Positions 42,761 through 49,248 of a stretch of DNA of 49,248 nt are shown piece by piece; position 1 is the first letter of the stretch; every line of letters starts with the position of its first letter. Under the pieces are notes generated by a model that searched no databases, had not been told where the DNA came from, and saw nothing but the letters and a program-made list of their open reading frames with translations. The position numbers and the translations under genes were made by a program. Source of the stretch: Companilactobacillus nuruki (lineage in GTDB: Bacteria; Bacillota; Bacilli; Lactobacillales; Lactobacillaceae); the NCBI RefSeq assembly GCF_002872255.1, contig NZ_NIPR01000010.1:1-49248 (forward strand), read 5' to 3'.

Positions 42761-44086
42761 ATGCAATTAAACTCTGTTCCTGATGAAAATCAACATAAAA
42801 ATATTTTTCAGAAATTTATGGCTCTAAATGTCGGCATTGTACCAATGCCACTATATATATTATTATTGATTGCTTATACATTACTAACTGTTACTAATCA
42901 AATGCCTAATGACATGATTGGTGCAATTGGAATTATGACGCTATTTTCATTCATTCTTGAGGAAATTGGTAAACACATTCCTATTTTAAATTCTCTTGGT
43001 GGAAAAGTTTTGGTTGTTACGTTTCTACCATCTTTTCTGGTTTATATGAGTTGGTTACCAAAGAGCACAACCAAAGTTGTAACTGATTTTATGAACAACA
43101 ATAACTTCTTAGCTGTCTTTATTGCATTATTGATCGTTGGTAGTATCTCAGCTATGAATCGTAAGACTCTAATTCAAGCTAGTATGAGAATTATCGTTGT
43201 TCTTTTGATCTGTGAGGTTGTTGGACCACTTGTTGGTATGGGAGTCGGAATGTTATTAGGGCTCTCTGCATACAAGTCATATTTCTTCATTGTTGCTCCA
43301 ATCATGGCCGGTGGTGTTGGTGAAGGTGCCTTGCCATTATCACTTGGATATGCCGCAATTATTTCAATGGGGCAACAGAATATTTTTGCTCAAATTTTGC
43401 CATGTGTTATGTTAGGTAGTCTGGTAGCTGTTATTGAAGCTGGTATTCTACGTAAAATTGGTGAGGTTAAGCCTTCATTGACTGGTAATGGTCGTCTTGT
43501 TGAATCAGATGATGGTGGCGATCTTGGCAGTCTATCTTCAAAATCAGATACAGCTAATATTACTAAGATGTTAGTTTCAGGTATCTTAGCCATCACACTT
43601 TACCTATTAGGTGTATATATTAATTCTATTATTCATTTGCCAGCTCCAATTGTTTTGTTAATTGTAGTCATGGTTGCTAAAATGCTTGGTTGGATTCCTG
43701 ATTCAGTTCAAGAAGGTGGTAAATCACTTTACAGTTTGACTGTTAAGGGTATCTCTCCATTATTACTATTTGGTGTTGGTGTTGCGATGACACCTTGGAA
43801 GTCTTTGGTGACAGTCTTCACTAATATTCCAATGTTAATTACTATTTTTATTACAGTTACAGCCATTGTTGCAGCAGCGTTCTTCAGTGCTAAATTCTTG
43901 GGAATGTATCCAGTTGACACAGCCATTGCCGTTTCTTGTTGTTCAGGTCAGGGTGGTACAGGTGCCCTAGCAATTCTAGCTGCAGGGGATCGAATGAACT
44001 TAATGCCATTTGCTCAAGTTGCTGTACGTCTTGGTGGAGCCATTACTGTTACTCTTTCAATCTTTTTAATGAGATTCTTTGCTTAG
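42761..44086 (+). CDS. citP: 2-hydroxycarboxylate transporter, likely citrate carrier
   Basis: The 441-residue membrane protein belongs to the 2HCT family (CitP, MleP, CitS). It has about 11 helices, the two re-entrant loops marked by GGVGEGALPLS and SGQGGTGALAIL, and the substrate-binding Arg in AQVAVRLGGAI near the C-terminus. In lactic acid bacteria CitP exchanges citrate for lactate or co-transports it with protons. Being cotranscribed with citM and citCDEF makes citrate the probable substrate; malate is the main alternative. Confidence 0.85.
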   Translation: MQLNSVPDENQHKNIFQKFMALNVGIVPMPLYILLLIAYTLLTVTNQMPNDMIGAIGIMTLFSFILEEIGKHIPILNSLGGKVLVVTFLPSFLVYMSWLPKSTTKVVTDFMNNNNFLAVFIALLIVGSISAMNRKTLIQASMRIIVVLLICEVVGPLVGMGVGMLLGLSAYKSYFFIVAPIMAGGVGEGALPLSLGYAAIISMGQQNIFAQILPCVMLGSLVAVIEAGILRKIGEVKPSLTGNGRLVESDDGGDLGSLSSKSDTANITKMLVSGILAITLYLLGVYINSIIHLPAPIVLLIVVMVAKMLGWIPDSVQEGGKSLYSLTVKGISPLLLFGVGVAMTPWKSLVTVFTNIPMLITIFITVTAIVAAAFFSAKFLGMYPVDTAIAVSCCSGQGGTGALAILAAGDRMNLMPFAQVAVRLGGAITVTLSIFLMRFFA

Positions 44087-44095
44087 GAGATAATC

Positions 44096-45106
44096 TTGGA
44101 TATAACTACATTAAATTTAAAAGATAACTATTATTATCAACAATGGCAGAATTTGGTTCAAAATGAAGGTCTAGTCATTGAGAATTTGGCAGATATTACT
44201 GAGACTTTAGGTATTTATGATGGTGATAAATTGATTGCAACCGGATCATATTTCGAGAATGTTTTGAAATATTTAGCAATTGATCCAGATTATCAAGGTG
44301 GAAATACCTTCAACAAAATAGTTTCCACTTTGATCAATGAACTAGCAGCTCAAAATGTCTTCCATATATTTGTCTTCACTAAACCAAAATATAAGAAGAG
44401 TTTTGAATATTTGGGTTTTCAGATTATTGCTGAAACCGAATTCTCAGCCTTACTTGAAACAGGTGACTATTCGATTGGTCAATATATAAAATCTCTTCCC
44501 AAAGTCACTGGACAAAATATTTCGGCGATAGTTATGAATGCCAATCCGTTTACTTTAGGACATCGTTATTTAGTAGAACAAGCATCTAAACAAAGTGATT
44601 ATGTTTATCTATTTGTTGTTAATCAAGATGCATCTTTGTTTACTACTCAAGAAAGAATTGATTTGATCAAGCAAGGGGTTGCGGATTTAGGTAATGTAAT
44701 CGTCGTTAGTGGTGATCAATACATGGTAAGTTTCGTAACTTTCCCAGCCTATTTTATTAAGAGCCGTGCAGATGTTGCCAAGTATCAAACACAGTTGGAT
44801 GCCAAGGTGTTCAAGCGTGTTGCCTCTGCTCTACATATTAATAGAAGATTTGTAGGCAATGAGCCATACTCGCCAACAACGGAAATATATAATCGATCAA
44901 TGAAACAGATTTTACCTCCAGAAATTTCTTTAGATATTTTGGATCGTAAAGCGATTGATAACGATATTATTAGTGCCACTAAAGTAAGAAAAGCCATTCA
45001 AGAAAGTAATTTGGAAGCAGTTCAAAAATACGTTCCAGAAACAACATTCAAATTCATTAAAAATAATTTACCAGTATTATTAAGGAGGATTCATAATGGA
45101 AATTAA
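44096..45106 (+). CDS. citC: [Citrate (pro-3S)-lyase] ligase
   Basis: CitC acetylates the prosthetic group of citrate lyase using acetate and ATP, switching the complex on. The 336-residue protein has an N-terminal acetyltransferase-like domain (about 1-130) and a nucleotidyltransferase-like domain with NANPFTLGHRYLVEQA (about 152-167, HxGH-like motif) and SATKVRKAI near the end. It starts at TTG (44096) behind AGGAGA, nine bases after the transporter gene, and overlaps citD by 11 bases. Confidence 0.94.
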   Translation: MDITTLNLKDNYYYQQWQNLVQNEGLVIENLADITETLGIYDGDKLIATGSYFENVLKYLAIDPDYQGGNTFNKIVSTLINELAAQNVFHIFVFTKPKYKKSFEYLGFQIIAETEFSALLETGDYSIGQYIKSLPKVTGQNISAIVMNANPFTLGHRYLVEQASKQSDYVYLFVVNQDASLFTTQERIDLIKQGVADLGNVIVVSGDQYMVSFVTFPAYFIKSRADVAKYQTQLDAKVFKRVASALHINRRFVGNEPYSPTTEIYNRSMKQILPPEISLDILDRKAIDNDIISATKVRKAIQESNLEAVQKYVPETTFKFIKNNLPVLLRRIHNGN

Positions 45107-45389
45107 GCATACTGCATTAGCAGGTACCCTTGAATCAAGTGATATTCAATTCACTCTTTCGAAGGGTACGGGAGTTGAGATTAATCTTGATTCACAAGTT
45201 GAAAAACAATTTGGCAAACAAATTAAAAAAGTCATTACTGATTTATTGTCAGAATATGGTATTGAAAATGTTAATGTTCGTGCAGTCGATAAGGGTGCTT
45301 TGGATTGTACAATTAAAGCACGTTTGATTGCTGCAATTCAGCGAGCTACAGATACACAAAATCAGCCAAATTGGGAGGTACTTGGATAA
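45096..45389 (+). CDS. citD: Citrate lyase acyl carrier protein (gamma subunit)
   Basis: CitD carries the 2'-(5''-phosphoribosyl)-3'-dephospho-CoA prosthetic group of citrate lyase. The 97-residue length is typical; the Ser that takes the group is in AGTLESSDIQ (about residue 14). The ATG lies inside the end of citC with an AAGGAGGA ribosome site, and the stop overlaps the citE start by one base. Works with CitE and CitF in the lyase complex. Confidence 0.95.
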   Translation: MEIKHTALAGTLESSDIQFTLSKGTGVEINLDSQVEKQFGKQIKKVITDLLSEYGIENVNVRAVDKGALDCTIKARLIAAIQRATDTQNQPNWEVLG

Positions 45390-46291
45390 TGGAACGTTTA
45401 AGAAGAACTATGATGTTTGTTCCAGGTAACAATCCAGCCATGATCAAAGATGCTGGTATCTATGGAGCAGATTCAATTATGTTTGATCTAGAAGATTCAG
45501 TTTCTTTGACAGAAAAAGATACAGCAAGAATGTTAGTTTTTGAAGCTTTGCAAAATGTTGATTATGGTAATTCAGAATTAGTAGTTAGAATCAATGGTTT
45601 AGATACTGATATGGGTAGAGCCGATATCTTTGCAATGGTCAAAGCTGGTGTAGAGGTAATTCGTTTACCTAAGACCGAGACTCCTGAAGATGTTATTGAA
45701 ACTGAAAAAGTTATTGCTGAAGCAGAGAAATTCTTTGGTATTGAAAATGGACGTACTCATATGATGGCAGCCATTGAAAGTGCTGAAGGTGTTTTGAATG
45801 CTCCACTTATTGCTAAAGCATCAGATCGTTTGATCGGTATTGCTTTAGGTGCTGAGGATTATGTGACAATGATGAAGACACATAGATATCCAGATGGAGC
45901 TGAATTATCATTTGCTCGAAATATGATTCTTCATGGTGCCCGTGCTGCTGGAATTGCAGCCTTTGATACAGTTTATTCAGATGTTGATAATACTGAAGGT
46001 TTCAATCATGAAGTTGAAATTATTCATGAACTAGGATTTGACGGTAAATCAGTTATTAATCCTCGTCAAATTCCATTAGTTAATGCTATTTATGCACCTA
46101 GTGAAAAAGAAATTAGAAATGCTAAAGATGTTCTAAATGCAATCGAAGAAGCTCATAAAAAGGGCTCAGGAGTTATTTCTTTACGTGGTAAGATGGTTGA
46201 TAAACCAGTTGTTGCTCGTGCACAAAGAACTATGGCTTTAGCAAAAGCATCACATTTAGTTGATGAGGAGGGTAATCTTTATGCTGAATAA
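45389..46291 (+). CDS. citE: Citrate lyase beta subunit (citryl-ACP lyase)
   Basis: CitE cleaves citryl-ACP into acetyl-ACP and oxaloacetate. The 300-residue TIM-barrel protein shows [19 protein letters not shown] at the start, the acidic metal motif [20 protein letters not shown] and [10 protein letters not shown] with a metal-binding Glu, then ALGAEDYV. I use the ATG at 45389 that overlaps the citD stop; an ATG 18 bases upstream lies in citD. It overlaps citF by 11 bases. Confidence 0.95.
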   Translation: MERLRRTMMFVPGNNPAMIKDAGIYGADSIMFDLEDSVSLTEKDTARMLVFEALQNVDYGNSELVVRINGLDTDMGRADIFAMVKAGVEVIRLPKTETPEDVIETEKVIAEAEKFFGIENGRTHMMAAIESAEGVLNAPLIAKASDRLIGIALGAEDYVTMMKTHRYPDGAELSFARNMILHGARAAGIAAFDTVYSDVDNTEGFNHEVEIIHELGFDGKSVINPRQIPLVNAIYAPSEKEIRNAKDVLNAIEEAHKKGSGVISLRGKMVDKPVVARAQRTMALAKASHLVDEEGNLYAE

Positions 46292-47822
46292 AGTAAATCG
46301 TGAGATTCCTGATGATATTTTAAAAGAGAAGAATTATAAACCATTTGAAACTACTGAAATTGGTAATCCTGAAACTACTTATGTTGCACATCAAGTTAGA
46401 GTTTCTCAAGGGGATGACAAATTAGTTGATTCAATTCCTGAAGTTATTGAAAAAACTGGTTTGAAGAATGGAATGACTATTTCGTTCCATCATCATTTCC
46501 GTGAAGGTGACTTTGTATTTAACATGGTCATGCAAGAAATTATTAATGAAGGTTTCCAAGACTTAACACTTGCCCCAAGTTCATTGACTAATGTTATGAA
46601 TGATATGGTTATTAAAGCTATAAAAGCAGGTACTATTACTCATATCACAAGTTCAGGTATGCGTGGTAGCTTAGGAGATTTTATTTCACATGGTGGTTTA
46701 AAGGATCCGGTTGTTCTACGTTCTCATGGTAATCGTGCTCGTTCAATCGAAAATGGCGATATTAAAATTGATGTTGCCTTCCTAGGTGTTCCTAATTCAG
46801 ATCCAGTTGGAAATGCTAATGCCATTCATGGTGATGCTGTTTTTGGTTCAATGGGTTATTCATTGATGGATGCTAAGTATGCAGATAAGGTCGTTCTTTT
46901 GACTGATACGATCATGCCATATCCCAATACACCAGCAAGTATTGAACAAACACAGGTAGATTATGTAGTTAAGGTTGCTAAAGTTGGTGATCCCGATAAG
47001 ATTGGTTCAGGTGCCACAAGATTTACCAAAGATCCTAAGGAATTAAAGATTGCTGAAATGGTAAATCAAGTAATCACTCATTCACAATATTTCAAAGATG
47101 GATTCAGTTTCCAAACTGGTTCTGGTGGTGCAGCACTAGCTGTTAGCCGTTATCTTAGAAAATCAATGATTGAAAAAAATATTAAAGCATCATTCGCTCT
47201 GGGTGGAATTACTAAACCAACAGTTGATTTACTTGAAGAAGGCCTTGTTAACAAAATTTTGGATGTTCAAGATTTTGATAAGGGCGCCGCAGCAAGTATG
47301 GCAAATAATGAGAATCAACAAGAAATTGATTCTTCATGGTACGCCGATCCATATAATAAAGGTGCTGCCGTTAATCAATTGGACGTTTGTATCCTTTCAG
47401 CACTAGAAATCGATACTAAGTTTAACGTTAACGTTATGACTGGTTCAGATGGCGTTTTGCGTGGTGCTATTGGTGGACATCAAGATGCAGCTAATGCTAA
47501 GTTGACTATTATTTCAGCTCCATTGGTTCGTGGTAGAATTGCTACAGTGGTAAATGACGTAACTACTGTTGTTACTCCTGGGGATAGCATTGATGTATTG
47601 GTAACTGAAATTGGAGTTGCTATCAATCCTAAGAGAAAAGATTTAATTGAAGCTTTGAAGAATGTACCAGGTGTTCCAGTTTATACAATTGAAGAATTAC
47701 AAAAGCGTGCCGAAGCAATCGTTGGAAAACCAGAACCACTTGAGTTCACGGATAGACCAGTTGCTTTAATTGAATACCGCGATGGTAGTTTGATCGACAC
47801 TGTTTATCAAGTTAAAGATTAG
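46281..47822 (+). CDS. citF: Citrate lyase alpha subunit (citrate:ACP transferase)
   Basis: CitF exchanges the acetyl group on CitD for citrate. The 513-residue protein matches the family: [14 protein letters not shown] near the N-terminus, [16 protein letters not shown] and [16 protein letters not shown] in the middle, [17 protein letters not shown] with Gly-rich loops near residue 400, and a C-terminal AINPKRKDL. The ATG at 46281 has a GAGGAGGG ribosome site inside citE. Expected length is about 510. Confidence 0.95.
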   Translation: MLNKVNREIPDDILKEKNYKPFETTEIGNPETTYVAHQVRVSQGDDKLVDSIPEVIEKTGLKNGMTISFHHHFREGDFVFNMVMQEIINEGFQDLTLAPSSLTNVMNDMVIKAIKAGTITHITSSGMRGSLGDFISHGGLKDPVVLRSHGNRARSIENGDIKIDVAFLGVPNSDPVGNANAIHGDAVFGSMGYSLMDAKYADKVVLLTDTIMPYPNTPASIEQTQVDYVVKVAKVGDPDKIGSGATRFTKDPKELKIAEMVNQVITHSQYFKDGFSFQTGSGGAALAVSRYLRKSMIEKNIKASFALGGITKPTVDLLEEGLVNKILDVQDFDKGAAASMANNENQQEIDSSWYADPYNKGAAVNQLDVCILSALEIDTKFNVNVMTGSDGVLRGAIGGHQDAANAKLTIISAPLVRGRIATVVNDVTTVVTPGDSIDVLVTEIGVAINPKRKDLIEALKNVPGVPVYTIEELQKRAEAIVGKPEPLEFTDRPVALIEYRDGSLIDTVYQVKD

Positions 47823-47833
47823 GAGTTGGGCGA

Positions 47834-48379
47834 ATGGTTGATGTATTTTCAGAGGGAATTAAGCAAGATATTGTTCATGTCTTGAAGAACCGTGATAGCC
47901 GAGTAATGGAGCAACAAATGCTTTTTAGAAATCTGAATAAACATCAATCTTTGGTAAGTGCCAAACTCAATATTCCAGGTCCAGTCAAAAATAATATTTA
48001 TTTGGCAGAAATGTTTAGTATTGGCCTTAAAGAATTTTTAAAGGGAATGGATATTGACTATCAATTAATCAGGGATGTTGCCACAGGTCCTGAAGCTTTT
48101 GTAATAATTGAAGGTAATGCCAGTAGTGTCAAAAAGACTGCTATCAAATTTGAGGATAATAATGAACTAGGTAGATTATTTGATATTGACGTTCTAATCT
48201 CTGAAGGTGATGCTTTGAAGCCATTGAGTCGTAGCAATTTCAATGAACCAGAACGTAAATGTTTGTTGTGTGGTAAGCCGGCAAAAGTATGTGCTCGAAG
48301 TCGGAATCATAGTGTTGAAGAGATGCAATTATTTATAAACAAATTAATTAATAGAAAATTGGAGTTTTCATGGAATTAA
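47834..48379 (+). CDS. citX: Apo-citrate lyase phosphoribosyl-dephospho-CoA transferase
   Basis: CitX attaches the prosthetic group to apo-CitD. The 181-residue protein has NRDSRVMEQQMLF near the N-terminus, SAKLNIPGPVKNN (about 39-51), GRLFDIDVL with conserved Asp residues (about 119-127) and the C-terminal CLLCGKPAKVCARSRNHSVEEM typical of the family. AGGAGTTGGG serves as ribosome site, 11 bases after citF. It overlaps citG by 10 bases; in some bacteria CitX and CitG are fused. Confidence 0.93.
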   Translation: MVDVFSEGIKQDIVHVLKNRDSRVMEQQMLFRNLNKHQSLVSAKLNIPGPVKNNIYLAEMFSIGLKEFLKGMDIDYQLIRDVATGPEAFVIIEGNASSVKKTAIKFEDNNELGRLFDIDVLISEGDALKPLSRSNFNEPERKCLLCGKPAKVCARSRNHSVEEMQLFINKLINRKLEFSWN

Positions 48380-49182
48380 AGACACAATTAGCAAATAAAG
48401 CATTGAAAGCTCTGTTGTACGAAGTAGACGTTCAACCTAAACCAGGGTTAGTTGATCCAGTGGATCATTCAACCCATTTAGATATGGACGTTTTTACTTT
48501 TATTGACAGTGCGGTTTCATTACGTCCATATTTAGAAGAATTTGCTCAAGCAGGAATTGATTTTAAAGGCAATGATTTGACCGAGTTGTTTAAGTCAATT
48601 CGTCCAATAGGTATTAAGGCTGAGAAAACAATGTTTGCTGCAACTGGTGGAATTAACACACATAAAGGAGCAATCTTTTCTTTAGGGATTTTGTTAGCCG
48701 CTGCCGGCTATGATGTTGATGATATTCAACAGACTACTAAGAAAATGCTTAAAGGATTGACCGAAAATGATTTCAAGGATTTGGATACTAAAAAGAATTT
48801 AACCAATGGTGAGAAGATGTATCTCAAATATGGGATTACAGGTATCCGTGGTGAAGCTGAAAAAGGTTATCCAGTAGTGTTTGAAAAGTCGTTGCCATAT
48901 TTGAAAAATCATTTTGGAAATGATTTTGGGATGAGTTTATTGGATACGTTAATGATGATTGTTTCTGAGTCATATGATTCTAATGTAGTGAAACGAGGAA
49001 ATTTAGATTCACTTAAAAACGTTCAGAAGTATGCTCAAGATATATTGTCTAAGGGCGGATGCAGTAGTTCAGAAGGACATGAATTGTTAGCAGATATGAA
49101 TAGTTATTGCACAGAGAATAATTTAAGTCTTGGTGGCAGTGCCGATTTGTTAATAATTACCATTTTTTTGTTTCTTTTATGA
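48370..49182 (+). CDS. citG: Triphosphoribosyl-dephospho-CoA synthase
   Basis: CitG makes the precursor of the citrate lyase prosthetic group from dephospho-CoA and ATP. The 270-residue protein shows EVDVQPKPGLVDPVDHSTHLDMD (conserved metal/ATP region) at about 18-40, ATGGINTHKGAIFSLG with the Gly-rich loop (about 96-111), and GLTGIRGE-like GITGIRGEAEKGYP. The ATG lies inside the end of citX behind GGAGTTTTC. It is the last recognisable cit gene in the window, though the operon may go on beyond the edge. Confidence 0.94.
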   Translation: MELKTQLANKALKALLYEVDVQPKPGLVDPVDHSTHLDMDVFTFIDSAVSLRPYLEEFAQAGIDFKGNDLTELFKSIRPIGIKAEKTMFAATGGINTHKGAIFSLGILLAAAGYDVDDIQQTTKKMLKGLTENDFKDLDTKKNLTNGEKMYLKYGITGIRGEAEKGYPVVFEKSLPYLKNHFGNDFGMSLLDTLMMIVSESYDSNVVKRGNLDSLKNVQKYAQDILSKGGCSSSEGHELLADMNSYCTENNLSLGGSADLLIITIFLFLL

Positions 49183-49248
49183 GGTGGTTTTTAAATTTGA
49201 ATAGTCGAGATCCGTTCAGAGAGCATTAAAACAAATGGAGACCTAGTA
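49183..49248 (+). other. Window end after citG
   Basis: GAGGTGG (49182-49188) is followed by a TTG at 49197 that opens only ten codons (starting NSRDPFREH after the initiator) before TAA. No terminator is seen after citG, so the operon may continue outside the window; this stretch is too short to interpret. Confidence 0.3.

Noticed and set aside
44785-44997. Other overlapping frames within citC, mae-type, scr and gal genes
   Set aside because: They are shadows of strongly supported genes with normal motifs and have no ribosome sites.

Overview
The window looks like chromosomal DNA of a low-GC lactic acid bacterium of the Lactobacillaceae, perhaps Companilactobacillus or a close relative. The reasons are the mevalonate genes, a citrate lyase cluster with a SorC-type regulator, class II galT, sucrose PTS genes, catabolite-repression (cre) sites and strong Shine-Dalgarno (SD) sequences. 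The genus is an inference; no rRNA or tRNA gene was found in the window.

Layout. 1-335: start of a probable transposase, a hairpin and a decayed dispersed repeat. 336-4353: flavodoxin and GtrA genes (minus), map, yihY-type gene and galU (plus), and a small unknown gene facing galU. 4447-7993: overlapping thiolase, HMG-CoA reductase and HMG-CoA synthase genes (upper mevalonate pathway). 7994-9229: three tandem copies of an unrecognised structured non-coding RNA, each with its own cre-overlapped promoter and terminator. 9230-15501: 3D-domain wall protein, nucleoside deoxyribosyltransferase, ilvE, a DUF915 hydrolase, rarA, a yisL-like gene and a SHOCT gene broken by one stop codon. 15578-19196: galKT-galR. 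19344-26158: DegV, VOC and GntR genes, then scrA divergent from scrB-scrR. 26270-29353: rlmD-type gene, recX, DUF402 and a possible tiny membrane ORF. 29386-33714: a sulfur amino-acid operon (MetA-like acyltransferase, cysK, amino-acid ABC transporter) behind a cysteine-rich leader peptide and terminator. 33718-37388: membrane protein, HlyC/CorC protein and prfC, the last preceded by a 13-residue leader ORF. 37389-40275: GH73 wall hydrolase and brnQ. 40494-49182: SorC regulator divergent from a complete citrate fermentation operon (citM, transporter, citCDEFXG).

How it works together. Carbon catabolite control is a common thread: cre-like sites lie at the galactose and sucrose genes and at all three RNA promoters. 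The citrate cluster carries uptake, lyase, lyase maturation and oxaloacetate decarboxylation. The cysteine operon combines O-acylation, sulfhydrylation and transport under what looks like ribosome-mediated attenuation. The strongest candidates for undescribed biology are the triple RNA array (8033-9223), the Cys-Cys-Cys leader peptide (33556-33654) and the prfC leader ORF (35765-35806).
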